Positions 13,247 to 24,178 of a stretch of 64,000 bases of DNA are shown here, piece after piece. Made by a program: the position numbers and the translations under genes. Source of the DNA: Hemerocallis citrina. Its lineage: Eukaryota; Streptophyta; Magnoliopsida; Asparagales; Asphodelaceae. Under the pieces are notes generated by a model, which was not told where the DNA came from, ran no database searches, and saw only the letters and a program-made list of their open reading frames with translations. How positions within the stretch are numbered: the stretch's first letter is position 1; each line of letters opens with the position of its first letter. The stretch is taken from positions 1 to 64,000 of the forward strand of contig JACEHZ010000374.1 in assembly GCA_017893485.1 (NCBI GenBank). The letters run 5' to 3'.

Positions 13247-13273
13247 CACGTGCGACGCACGTGATAATCTAAT
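13247..13273 (+). other. Helitron-like hairpin plus CTAAT
   Basis: CACGTGC (13247-13253) and GCACGTG (13257-13263) form a perfect 7-bp stem with a 3-nt loop; ATAAT and then CTAAT follow. A short GC-rich hairpin just before CTRR is the hallmark of a Helitron 3' end. No matching 5' TC end was identified, so this is tentative. Confidence 0.35.
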
Positions 13274-14375
13274 GCTTACGGTATTTTCATTCCCAATTAA
13301 TTACTAAAATCACCCCGAAATAATCTAATAGTCCAACTACAATTTCTATTACTATACGAGAATTAATTCATATCCATATAATTCTCTTTTACAAACCCAA
13401 AACCCCATTTTACAAACAACTCACAATCTCTCTAATAACCTACTAATTTTTCACATCTACAATTTCCAATATCTCTAAATCTCCCTACCAAAATAACCCT
13501 ACTCAATAAAAATTAACCTAACTAAATTTTATACAATAAAATAGTTAGGGTTTTACCTTCCCGAATCCATTCGAAAATCCGACGACACCACCATGTAGAG
13601 AATCCCTCCATTAATCTAACCCTCAACTTAATTCGAAATTGACTAAGAAATGAAGGTGGATTTTGAGGTAGGGAAAGAGAATCGTCGATGGGTTCTTTGG
13701 GGATTTCTTCCGATCGGAATGGAACGGAAGGGAAGGAAGAAGGAGGAAGAGGGAACGGGGGTTGGGGCTTCGTTTCCTTCGATCTGGGCTGGCGTGCAAA
13801 TGGGAGGAGGAGGGGAGAAGAGGCCGGGCTTTGGGGTTCTCCTGGGGTCGGGATCGGGAAAGGAACCCGGAAAAGAAGTAAAGGAAGGAGAAGGGAGATG
13901 GGTCCTTTTGGTTGGAAGTGAACGGAAGGAGAAAGGAAGTAGGGGAAGAAGAAGGAGAGGGGGAACCCGGGGGAGGGTTTTTCTGGGTCGGGTGGAACCA
14001 GACGGGGAGAAAAGAAGGAAGAAGAAGGAGAAGGGAAGGAGAAGGAGAGAATGTGGGGGGGGGGGGGGTTGTAAAAATGGAAATAGATAATAATAGATAG
14101 ATAAAAATCTAAGGGAATGTTTCGTATAAGCCCCCTAGCCTCAATACATTTCAAATAAAACCCAACTCTCTATTTTAATAACCTAAACAATACAAAATAC
14201 ATTAAAACTACTTTGTAATAATCCGTATAAAAATAATTTAATCAAGTAGACAATATATCTTATATTTCTCAATTAAAAATAATCATCATCGGAAAAATAC
14301 ATAATCGCGCGAAATTCTCAATTGCGCACACAATTCGATGCAAAATAGCCATATGCTATTTTTCGGGTTGTTACA

Positions 14376-14781
14376 TGCTGCAAGTTTGGCTTGCGCTTAA
14401 ATTTTATGGATGAAACAAACTTTATTAGATTATGGTATTTCTTTTTCAAGACCCTTTATAATGTATGATAATACCAGTGCCATTAATTTATCTAAAAATC
14501 CGGTTCAACATTCACGTACAAAACATGTTGATATTCAACACCATTTTCTATGTGATCATGTCTTAAAGGGAGACATACTATTGGATTTTATTTCAACTGA
14601 TAAACAATTAGCAAATATATTTACCGAACCACTTAAAAAAGATACTTTTATCAACTTTAGAAGAGAACTAGGCATTTGCTCACTTCAAGACATTTTTTTA
14701 AAAAAAATTTGTCTCAGTCGACTTATAATTGGTTATCGGTCGACTTATACAGTATTTTCTTTGTCAGTATTTATAACTTAA
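14376..14781 (+). pseudogene. Copia RNase H, C-terminal part
   Basis: This continues the RNase H domain broken at 8729. After the duplicated TGCTG it reads ASLACA, then an in-frame TAA at 14398-14400 where a Gln codon is expected, then the conserved ILWMKQTLLDYG segment, a YDNTSAINLSKNP motif and HVDIQHHFLCDHV. Similarity ends near GICSL at about 14690; the rest of the open frame is probably non-coding 3' sequence. Confidence 0.88.
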
Positions 14782-14885
14782 TTTTTTCTTTTGCCCATTC
14801 GACTGTCTTCAATTTACAATCGACTAACAGTAGCTCTATTAAATTTTTTGTTTGGTTCTATTTTGTTCTCGACTTAGTCGACTGA
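14716..14885 (+). repeat. Clustered TCGACT/GTCGAC boxes
   Basis: TCGACT recurs five or six times just after the copia pol (for example near 14718, 14743, 14808, 14819, 14868 and 14876), and the same word appears several times in the copia coding region at 7337-7405. AGTCGACT is its own reverse complement. Confidence 0.6.
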
Positions 14886-15287
14886 TCTAAAGCCCAGTTG
14901 ACTGTCGCGACAATATTTCGATTTTCTGATTCTGAATCGTCACAGGATGAGGTATCTCTCTCTCTCTTTCTTTCTTTCCCTACTCTAATCAGCACCCTCC
15001 ATTCTCATCCAACTCTAATCGCAGCCCTTCCCTTCAAGTGAAAACCCTAAGCCCTCTTCACTGCCCTTTTTCACTTTTTACCTTCGCTCCACAACTCTCA
15101 AGTCGGCTGATGGCTCACTGAGTTTGGTGCTTCTGGATTTTGTTCAATCTCTATTGCCAATCTGCTCCCTGGCTGATTGTTTCCAAGTCCTCCTCTTTGG
15201 AGTCTTTTGAGGCCTGTGTTTCTTGGCATCTAGTTCTTAGGTAATCATCTTTAAATCCCCTATTTTCGAAGTTTTCTAGATCCTACA

Positions 15288-15464
15288 ATGCCTAAGCCTA
15301 AAAGACCTAGGGCTTCCAATGTTGAAGAAGAACAGTCTCAACATAATTATCTTCAGTATTTAAGGCATCCATCTCTAGTTGAGAAATATTTCATTATTTG
15401 TCAATTTCCTCACTCAGATGTTTGTTCGGAAGTTTCCTTAACCTACCCCTGCCTCAAACAGTGA
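15288..15464 (+). CDS. Small ORF in the copia 3' region
   Basis: A 58-residue frame starts MPKPKRPRASNVEEEQ and ends at TGA. It lies in the long 3' region where SIRE-type elements may carry a second, env-like ORF. I do not recognise the product. The basic N-terminus looks protein-like, but the frame is short and could be chance or a remnant of a longer gene. Confidence 0.25.
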   Translation: MPKPKRPRASNVEEEQSQHNYLQYLRHPSLVEKYFIICQFPHSDVCSEVSLTYPCLKQ

Positions 15465-15925
15465 TGATGACGAAGAAATATTTCATTGAAGCTCTAGTTG
15501 AGAAATATTTCATTATTTGAAATATGTTGTCTGCTTTCACGATGTTCTCTTTTCACTTTGTCGTATGAACAATCTATTTGACTGATCATGTATAAATTTC
15601 CATTTATGCTGTTTATGCTATGTTGGTTTTTATCTATGGTTGGCTCTTATCTTTTTTTTTTTTTTAATTTAATTTTTTAATTTTTTTGATGACAAAGGGG
15701 GAGAAATATCGGTTTATTTTGTGCATATTGTGTTGTGCATGTTGTGCATGGAAATTGTTGTTGTGCATGTTTAAAAAACTGTGTGCATGTTGTACTTTAT
15801 TCGGGGGAGCTTGTTTACATTTGTATATCTTTTCTTTTTTGAATTATGTGTGAGCATCATGATATGTAAATTTTAATTCTGTATTATTTAAGTTATTGTG
15901 TTGTCATCATCAAAAATGGGGAGAA

Positions 15926-16135
15926 TGTAGATTCTTAGTTTTGATGACTACAACACAATACAAAGTTGTTATATCATTCATATCTCTTTGCAGTGTGTAC
16001 CAAAAGTGTTCAAGGCCACAATACAATGAAGGCTTCTAAAAGCTCCATATCAAGCCACAAGGACAAGATCGATTTCAAGACTCAAAGTCAAGACACAAGT
16101 CAAAGACTTCTCAAGATACAACACCTGATTATTGA
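15926..16135 (+). repeat. Copia 3' LTR, first 210 bp
   Basis: The purine-rich AAAAATGGGGAGAA (15912-15925) precedes TGTAGATTCTTAG, the expected LTR start. The LTR is cut at 16135/16136, where sequence switches to the Tekay LTR. No continuation was recognised beyond the Tekay element's right end. Confidence 0.65.
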
Positions 16136-19100
16136 ATTGAATAACCATGAACATATGTGCACTAGGGTTAGGGTTAGGGTGTGGAGACCTAGGGTTTGGT
16201 CACCTAGGGTTAAAGCTAACCCTCATCATGTTTGTGAACTTCGGACCAAATCTTGATGAGATCTAATGGACTACAAACAATTCAGGAAGAGTTCTTCATG
16301 AATTTCCAAGATAATTCAAGAAGTGTCTAGAATTGTATGTTGGCACTTACATACCCCCTACCTCCCACCAACCCTACCCCTATCCCTCCATCCCAAAAAT
16401 ATGTCCAATCCTAAACCTAGCTCCCTTCACTGTATAAAAGCTCACTCCACTCACTCTCTCATCTTTTTTTTTCTTATCTTATTCTTGTTCTTCAAAAAAA
16501 ATGGGGAAAGAAGAAAGAAGGAGTCTTTTAGTGGTAGAGAAGGAGAAGATAGAGTTAGCCAAGTTTCCACCCCCTGATTCTAGATGAGCAAGTGGGTACT
16601 TGAAGAGTAAGGAGCTAAAGTTACTTGGAAAGTTCTCTTGCAACAAGAAGTGGGTGATACTCTAAAACTTTAAAAGTTTAGTCTTTTTGTTTGTTTGAAA
16701 TTTGGCAAGTAGTAGTAGTTAAGAATTTGGTTGCCTTATGTAAGAAGTTGACATGCTAAAAAAAATGGAGAAGTTGTCATAAGAGAACAACTCTTTCCTG
16801 ATTTTTTTTGGTAAACAACATGTTATGATATGTAGCTTAAGGAATTTCTAGCTCCCAAACCACCTGTAATTTTGGACTCAAATTTTTATGGCTTGTTCTT
16901 CTATGAATCTAGATCTTACATGAATTTTTTCATAATATTTGGAAGCCATTTAGTATCCCAAACACTTGTTCCATTTTCGGATAGAAACAGGGAGAGAAAC
17001 TGCTATTTTGAGAAAAAATTGTTGTCTTTCAAAAATCATAACTGAATATTGGTTGCGTATTTTTTGCTGAAAATATTTATGGGTGCTCTTGTATGTTTTT
17101 ACCACCATAGTCCCAACTTTTAAATTTTTCTGAAATTTTTTTATGCCTCAAAAAATTGTTAAACTACAACTGGTCAAGTAGACAGAGGCTGTGTCTGTCT
17201 GTTTGGGAACTGAAGTTCCACTATGCATAGCTGCTTGTGTATACATGAGATTGTAATGAATAGCTTTTAGTATGAGTATAAATCCTAATTCTCAAAATTT
17301 AGATTTTTTTTTATGACATTTGATGAAGTTTCAAAAATGAATTGCATGTATGAGTAATGACCCTGCCTGGAAAAGCAGTAAGGTTTTTATGCCTTGTTCA
17401 AAGAATCATAACTCTCTGCATAGTGGTAGTTTAGATGCAATTTTTGGACAAAATGGAGTGGTGTATGTCTAGTTATATATTCTCAAATTTCATGAGCTTT
17501 GGACATAGGGTTGATTTTATATGGAGTTTAGATTAGGCAATGTCCAGTAACTAGTTCAGCTTGCATAGTCTGTACATTTGTGATTTTGTGGAAATATGTG
17601 TGTGGTATTTGCAAAAATGACTAACTAGAGACTTGGAGTAGAGACTCTAAGCTTTCCAGAAAGCCCAGAATCTTGTAATTCCAAGTTGTGTAGCAATAGA
17701 TATGATTTTTTGAAAGTGCTAGGCAGATCCAGCCACCTTTATAAGTTGTCACTTTGCATGTGTGTGACTTGTTCTCAACCCTCAAGTGTTGAATTGAGAG
17801 TTAGGGGTATTCCTATACCCCAATACTTGGTTATTTTGGTGTCTTAGGTTGATTAAGACATGGGTAGTGATTGGAACATCATTTGTTCCATTGACTTGTT
17901 TAGCTAGTTGCCCTATATTTATCAACCATAAGGCTAATATTGGACTTCCGCCTCAACGATTAAAATGGCTAACTCGGGCGCCGAAAGAATCATGGGAGAT
18001 GATCGTGGACCGAGTTTGATGACAAGACTCAAATGGGGAAGTGGCGAGCAAGATGATCGCGTCGCCGGAGCCACCGGTTGGTAGACGGGAACTAGGGTTT
18101 TCGTTAAGGAAACTGCTTGAGACTAGGTGTAACCTAGACTAGGGATCAAGTTTGTAACCGTACCCTTATAACATGTCTAGGTAGACTTGATGTCTGTTAG
18201 ATTTTTTCATCACCCATAAACTGCATTAGTTTCTAGCAACTAGTAATCAGGTGATGTACTCTCATGTCATTAGGGATACATGCTGCGGTGCGTATCTTGC
18301 ACTGTTGATTCCTGAAGTACCATGGTAAGTACGGGATGGGATTTCCTGGTAGATAGGTGGATTAGACCTTCGAGGTCGTCAAGTTCTATGTTGGTGGACA
18401 CGAATGGGTCAAATGGGTTACGGTCCTGTGAATCTTCGGTGCTATAGGTATGTTGCGGTGTATCTTTAAGTTCGTCATGGATTTGAGTGGGGTCCGGGCG
18501 TCGGGCACTAGTGGAAAACCATGACACCAATAAGTGACTGCAAAACGGATGTGACCGATTAATCTGCAACCTCATCAACCACGATCTATCTATTAGGAAC
18601 AGGACTAGTACAAGAGCAGGATGCATGGCGAGGGTTCAAAACCCTGAACTTGGAGACAACGACTTGATTTGGAAAGTATGTAGTATGGGATGCATACATT
18701 TTCAAAGTCTCACTTGCATTAGACTAAGTACATCTTGACCTGTTCATTAGATTACTAGGACATATCATACACGGACACCTTTGATCGATTCCACCTTCCT
18801 AAATTTAGTCACTTCTTTATTTGCATTCAATTTGATTTGTCTAGTTTGAAGATCGCTGCTTTTATCAGCCTTGTGTCAATAGAATTACTGACGTTCCCAT
18901 TCTTTTAGGTGCTAGATTACCGGCCCGTGGAGCCCCAGAAAGCCCAAGCCAGATGGTGTGCCCAAGTGACAGTATCAAGTGTTCATTCGTTACATTTGTG
19001 TCATTTTTGTAAACTCTGATTTGTAATTTCTGAAATAGTGTAAAATTGTAACACTTGAACTTGTATATCATGGAATAAAATTTGTTTAAATTTTTTCTGC

Positions 19101-22100
19101 ATTTTCCTGTATTGTGACTGTTGAAGGAATGTAACCCCCATTCCTGATAATTAGTATTTTCCGTGCATTTTCTACAGTTTGATTTTTTTTATAAATTTAT
19201 TTTGTTCTAAATTCATTTCAAATTTGTATTAAACTGTTTTGTAATCAAAATCTTATTAATTTTGAATTAAGGTGTATTTCAGTCTTATTGCCTGTTTCTT
19301 ATTTATTGACTGTTTATATTTGAGCCTAAATCCAATACATTATTATTATTGAATTATTTTAATAAATTGATAAACCTGAATACTAAATTGTTATATAATT
19401 TTATTTTGATTAAAATTATTAATTGTTATTTATTGATTATTTAATTAAAGTTCATATGTTGAATTATTTTATTATTATACTTAATCTGATTTTCGTTGTG
19501 AATTCTAATTTAATTTCAAGCCAACTTATATTATTTTCATTTGTATTATTTATCTATTTATTTGGATTTCAATTTTTGTTCATGATGTTTTTTGTTCTTT
19601 TGATTGAGCTTTTATTTTCGATCCTATTGTTCTCTTATGTATTATGGGTGCTTTTATTTGAACCTTATTGATTTTGATCTATCTCTTAATTGAACCATAA
19701 ACCCAAATTCAGTTGTTCTTGACCCAAAACCGTTTTTATTGGACCCTAAACCACTAACCCAATACCCTAATTGTACCCTATAAATACAAACCCTAAAAAT
19801 TGCACAATTCTGAAACCCTAACCACCTATTATCTTTCCTCTCTCTCTCTCCTCGCCGTTCTCTCTCTCTCTTAGTTTTCCCGCCCAAAATAGTAACCCAT
19901 CTTCCCCAACTCTCCTCCGGCCATCTCCGGCACCCCCTTCGTCCACCTCATCTCCGGCGATCCCCGTCGACCTCCTGTCGACGCCGTGCCACCAGCTCAA
20001 CACCCCCGATCTCCCCCTTCCTACTCTTCCGCTCTCGTCGACAGCAACTAAGCCTAGATCCTGTCTCCCCCTTGCTGCTCTGTTCCTCTCTCGTCGACGC
20101 CTTCACGCTGACCACCTCCCACCGTCGACGCCCTCTCTCTCTTGATACCATGACATCCTTATCTTATTATTCTTGGTAGTAAAATTAACCGTCCAACAGG
20201 TAAGTCACTTTCCTCTTGAATTGCTAATTGTATCAAATTCAAGTGTTATTGAAATTCTTGCAAGTAGATCTCTTTGTTATCGTATTATCCATTGTTCATC
20301 TATTCGTTGGGTCTATTGAGGGTTTACATGAGCTAACCCCAATATTCTTGACATAGTGCCACTTTTAACTCTAAAGTTTAGATCTTTCATGAGTGCATAT
20401 AGAATTGACATTAGGGTTGTTCATATAATCGTCACACAAATAAACTATTGTAGAGACAATTGCTAGGTTGTATTGATCGATTGATAATTGATTGATGATA
20501 AATTGATGTATGAGCGTGTTCTAGTTTTATTTATCATGTTTTCACACCCATCATGTTGATTTCACAAATTATTGACTAAAGAATCGATACACATATTGTT
20601 TAACTAATTTATTTTCATGAAAATACCCAAAACCCTATATATGCTTGCTGACCTGAATATTGACTGCTGTTTTTGAACCAGTAAACGATCTTAAAATGAA
20701 TTACTTTCTGAATATGAGTTGTAACCTTATCTTTCTAGTTTCCAGAAAATCTTGAATTTTTGAATTCCGAGTTTTGTAGCAAAAATTATGCCCGTTTTAC
20801 TACATTTGTGTTTTTATTTCCAGAATTATACTTTTCAGATTTTTTTTGAATTAATTAATCCTATATTATAGTATTGCATGAATTAAAGTGTCTATGTTGC
20901 ATTGCATTATTCTAGTATCCTATTGTCATCATTCTAATTGTCCTATTCAGTGTTACCCTCCTATTGTTCCCTTATTAATACTATTGTTTATCTAATGTCT
21001 CTAGATTGCATATTGTATTGTATTGTTGCATCGATAAAAAAATTGTTAATCAAGTCGGGGTTTAAGGGTTGACCAAAGTAGTGGACAATATAGAGACTGT
21101 ACTCGGAAGGGAGCTCGTGGTTTCCCTACAATTACTGAATGACTGAATGACTTAATGACTAAATAACTGGATAACTGTATATTGTTCCATGGATACCGTT
21201 ACTGAATAATTGAATGACTGAATGACTGAATAATTGAATACGGAAAAGAATCGTTTATACTGTTTCCCGAGTACATGAACTATAAAGGCCACTACTAAGT
21301 CTAAACGTATGTGACTACATATAATTAGACTTCAAGCTGAATAGATATTGGCGAAATCGAGTGTAGCAACCGTGTAGTAAAAGGATGGACGCATGAAGTG
21401 CTACATTAGTTAGGATTAAAATAATTAATAGACTTAAGGATCACACTACATCGACACTGCATATTATTCCTTATTGTTCTTATTGATATCGAATTGATCA
21501 TTGATTATTGTTACCGAATATTGTATCATTGTTTATATCTATTGCATCGATTACCGTGATATTGATTATGGATTATCGTTCCATGTTATTGATTCCTATT
21601 GATCCATTGAATTCATTGTTATACCGTTATTCCATTGTTCCCTGCTTTCTCTACTTGATGTCCATGACTTACTTTAAGGACAATTTTACTCATCTTTTTA
21701 GATGAAGTGTTTACAGCTGTTGATGGAGAATTGCCCGATGGATTAGGAGAATAACATTGGTGAAGGAATTGATTGCATTGCCGCTTAATAAATATTTATT
21801 ATATTGTTATGAAGACTTAATTATTGAACTATTGTTATTTTATTGTATTGGGCTTATGACCCGAATATTGTTATTTGTTTCTAGACGTTGGATTATTATT
21901 GTATTTGGAATTTCATATTGTTTATTTCAAGTATTACTATTCATGAGATTATTATTATTGCCTGCACAAATGTTCTGTATTGATTATATTGTTGAGTTAA
22001 TCGGATAAACAGCTTATGGGTGACGTTAGTCATTCGCTAGGCCAATATCATGTATTCGTATTCTGTATTTTTGAGAAGCGGGGCGTGATAAGGAAAGATT

Positions 22101-22146
22101 CTGGTTTGTGTCACGAATCACAAGTATGGGGATTCGGGGCGCTACA
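16136..22146 (+). repeat. 5' LTR of the Tekay-like element (truncated, interrupted)
   Basis: Homology with the 3' LTR begins at TGATTATTGAATTG (16136 here, 27676 there) and runs to GGGGCGCTACA at 22146. The first 84 nt of the 3' LTR, with the canonical TGTAATATCCC start, are absent here. A 2961-bp solo LTR sits inside it at 19130-22090. A TTAGGG triplet near 16165 is shared by both LTRs. ORFs inside are not supported. Confidence 0.88.
19130..22090 (+). mobile_element. 2.96-kb solo LTR nested in the Tekay 5' LTR
   Basis: The block begins TGTAACCCCCATTCC, ends GGGGCGTGATA, and is flanked by the 5-bp duplication AGGAA (19125-19129, 22091-22095). Removing it restores the sequence seen in the partner LTR near 30670. 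The last two bases are TA instead of CA, one substitution from canonical. A TATAAATA box near 19780 and a CT-rich leader on the plus strand give the orientation. Short TGACTGAA-type microrepeats lie at about 21140-21240. No coding domain is present. Confidence 0.88.
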
Positions 22147-22150
22147 GAGT

Positions 22151-22162
22151 TGGTATCAGAGC
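22151..22162 (+). other. Primer-binding site, initiator-Met tRNA type
   Basis: TGGTATCAGAGC lies 4 bp after the 5' LTR end. It matches the primer-binding site complementary to plant initiator methionine tRNA used by most chromoviruses. Confidence 0.92.
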
Positions 22163-22331
22163 AACCTTCAGAATATAGTCCAATATAACAGGAAAATAGA
22201 CTTGGATGCCACTAGGATAGTTAGGTTTAGCCAGTAGTAGATTGTTTTAATTGATATTGTTGTTCTTTCACAACTTATGTTTTATAATTTTCTATATCTG
22301 GACAAATTCCCGTATTGTTTTCTCCTAACAG

Positions 22332-22676
22332 ATGGCAGATGCGCAGAATAGATTGGCGAACGGGACTCAGACTGGACCGGATCTAGCAGGTACTCCAGCT
22401 ACTCCACCTCCACCTCCACAGCCCACTGCCGTGGAGCAAGCCATCAGCAGACTGTTCAGGGACTTTGCCACTTACAGATGGAGCCATGGGAACTTGGAGG
22501 ACTGCCTAGAGAACTGCGGCCATGCCTTGATGGCCACTGACAGGCAGGTGGCTAGACTGAAGAGGTTGAAGAGGAGGCTCTCGAGGAAGATAATGCTGAT
22601 AAGGCATCAGCATATGGAGGGGATGGCTCGACTAGAGCTTAGGCTTGGAGACCTACAGGCCAAGGTTACCCAGTAG
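22332..22676 (+). CDS. Intact 114-residue ORF upstream of gag
   Basis: I do not recognise this protein. It starts MADAQNRLANG, has a proline stretch (about residues 24-34), then a charged segment rich in Arg and Leu (about 70-114, with RLKRLKRRLSRK) that could form a basic helix or coiled coil, and ends at TAG. It lies between the primer-binding site and gag of the Tekay-like element, in the leader. It has no internal stop although gag-pol around it has many. It may be an extra element protein, the original start of the gag region, or a chance frame. Confidence 0.45.
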   Translation: MADAQNRLANGTQTGPDLAGTPATPPPPPQPTAVEQAISRLFRDFATYRWSHGNLEDCLENCGHALMATDRQVARLKRLKRRLSRKIMLIRHQHMEGMARLELRLGDLQAKVTQ

Positions 22677-23016
22677 CAGACACAATTGGAGCAGCTGACA
22701 GCGGTCGAACACTCCGCTAAAGGGGATCACCCTGTAAGGGACATGTGTGACCTGGCCCTATGAAGGATCTTAGGATGTCTTGTTTTGATATTTTGATGTA
22801 TAAATGATAATGCTTTCTGCTAGCACATGATGCATGGGATAATGTTTTTTTGTGTAATGTTTTGACTACACCGATGGTGGTAGTGTTTTGGTTATACAAA
22901 TGGAATGCTAATGTAACCTTTCTCATGTATAAATGAAGAACTAGTATTTTGACTACTTCTAGTATGATATGAGTTTACACTATAATTGCAAGTTAGTAAT
23001 AAGAATTAGCATTCAG

Positions 23017-24123
23017 ATGTCTGGAAGAACCAGAAACAGCCAAAGCGGGCAAATAAAGGGTGAGGGCAGCAGAGCCAATGATGCTAGCCTCAACATAGGA
23101 GCAGAATTCGCTCAACTATACCAAATTCTAGGAGCATTCGTGGAGATGAATAGAAACCAGGCACCGCCACCGGCAGTAGTGGGAGTCCCAAAAGGAAACG
23201 TAGCTGCAGTTCTAGTTAGAACGGTCGAATCTTTCAAAAGACTGAAGCTGCCAGTCTTCAAGGGATAGGCCGACTCGACAGCGGTAAATGACTAGGTACG
23301 CTAAGTGGAAACGATGTTCGAAGTCCTGATGACACTGGAAGATAGTAAAGTTCGGTTGACTACAATTTTACTGGAGAAAGATGATGGGGTGTGGTGGCAA
23401 TCGGTAAAGCGTGGCTGGGGAAAAGAACCAATAATATGGGAGGAATTCTTGGAGGAATTTAGGGAACAGTACTTTCCCTTGGACGTGCAAGAGGAAAAAG
23501 CAATGGATTTCCACAGTTTGAAACAAGGGAATATGTCAGTCAGAGAATATGAAACCAAGTTCACACAGCTGTTGCGATATGCACCCGAGATGGTTCAAGA
23601 GGAGACAAAGAAAGCCAAGAGATTTGAACAAGGACTTAGACCAGGGTTGAGCTCCAGAATGGTACCTCTGGGCATACGCAGGTTTGGCAAACTGGTGAGG
23701 CGAGCGGCTACAACAGAGATGGACATGAACCAAGGTCAAGCACCACAAGGGAGAACTGAGACTTGGAACCGGGGGAGGAGGTCTGCCCCAGCATCGAAGT
23801 TCAAGAAGCACGGCGAGAATCAGAAATTTCAGAGGACAGGTGACAAGATGGGAGGATGCAAGCCAGGAAGCTATTTTCTCTGTGGGGAATAGGGGCATTT
23901 CAGAGATCAGTGCCCAAGGAATGAAGGGAGAACTGTTCAGAAGTGCTACCATTGTGGGAAGGAAGGACATATCAGGCTAAATTGCCCCCAGTACCTGAAG
24001 AGAAACGACAAGGCAGCATCAAGAACCACTAGCAAAGGAAAGAAACCAGTTCGCCATGGTCAAGTATTTGCCTTGAAGGAAGAATACGCAGAACACAATG
24101 AGGGCATGATCATCGGTATGTAA
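23017..24123 (+). pseudogene. Gag of the Tekay-like element, interrupted
   Basis: Gag would form the particle that packages the element's RNA. The frame begins MSGRTRNSQSGQ and stays in one frame to the TAA at 24121, but is broken by TAG at 23266 and further stops just downstream. The retrotransposon gag core follows (WWQSVKRGWG, LEEFREQYFP, FTQLLRYAPEM). Two zinc knuckles lie at the end: the first has lost its first Cys and contains a TAG at 23890, the second (CYHCGKEGHIRLNC) is intact. Confidence 0.88.
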
Positions 24124-24178
24124 AGGATCATTGTAATAAGTTTTGGTTGTTTTTGAAGTTTCGTTTGAAGAAGTGTAA

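Larger units (their letters stand above)
8730..14375 (-). mobile_element. 5.6-kb LTR-like insertion, probably a solo LTR (Tekay-like), minus strand
   Basis: The block begins TGTAACGCCCCG and ends GGGTTGTTACA, giving TGTAAC/GTTACA inverted ends, and is flanked by the 5-bp duplication TGCTG (8725-8729, 14376-14380). Removing it with one duplication restores the copia RNase H reading (EAEYFAASLAC). No gag or pol domain is visible, and I see no second copy of either end inside, so a very long solo LTR fits best; a large non-autonomous derivative is the alternative. Orientation is inferred from the end GGGGCGTTACA on the minus strand and a pyrimidine-rich leader-like segment on that strand at about 13650-14090. 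It holds internal tandem repeats and a 14-G run near 14055-14068. ORFs inside are low-complexity and not supported as genes. Confidence 0.75.
6301..16135 (+). mobile_element. Ty1/copia retrotransposon, SIRE-like (truncated and split)
   Basis: The pol order integrase, reverse transcriptase, RNase H identifies Ty1/copia; the wording of the RT and the long 3' non-coding region with a GGGGGAGAAATA tract suit the SIRE/Maximus lineage. The 5' part is cut off by the Athila-like LTR. A 5.6-kb LTR-like insertion splits RNase H, and the 3' LTR (from 15926) is cut by a Tekay element at 16135/16136. The reading frame has many stops, so the copy is dead. It is the oldest layer in the left half of the window. 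Confidence 0.88.

Noticed and set aside
13522..14154. 210-residue Pro/Ser-rich minus-strand ORF and Gly/Arg-rich plus-strand ORF
   Set aside because: Both read a purine/pyrimidine-biased leader-like segment of the LTR-like block; low-complexity only.
8730..14375. A complete LTR retrotransposon rather than a solo LTR
   Set aside because: No second copy of either end and no PBS, PPT or pol domain were seen, though a dot plot could change this.
16163..16182. TTAGGG-like repeats, possible interstitial telomere
   Set aside because: Only about three units, present at the same place in both Tekay LTRs (also near 27713), so they are part of the LTR.
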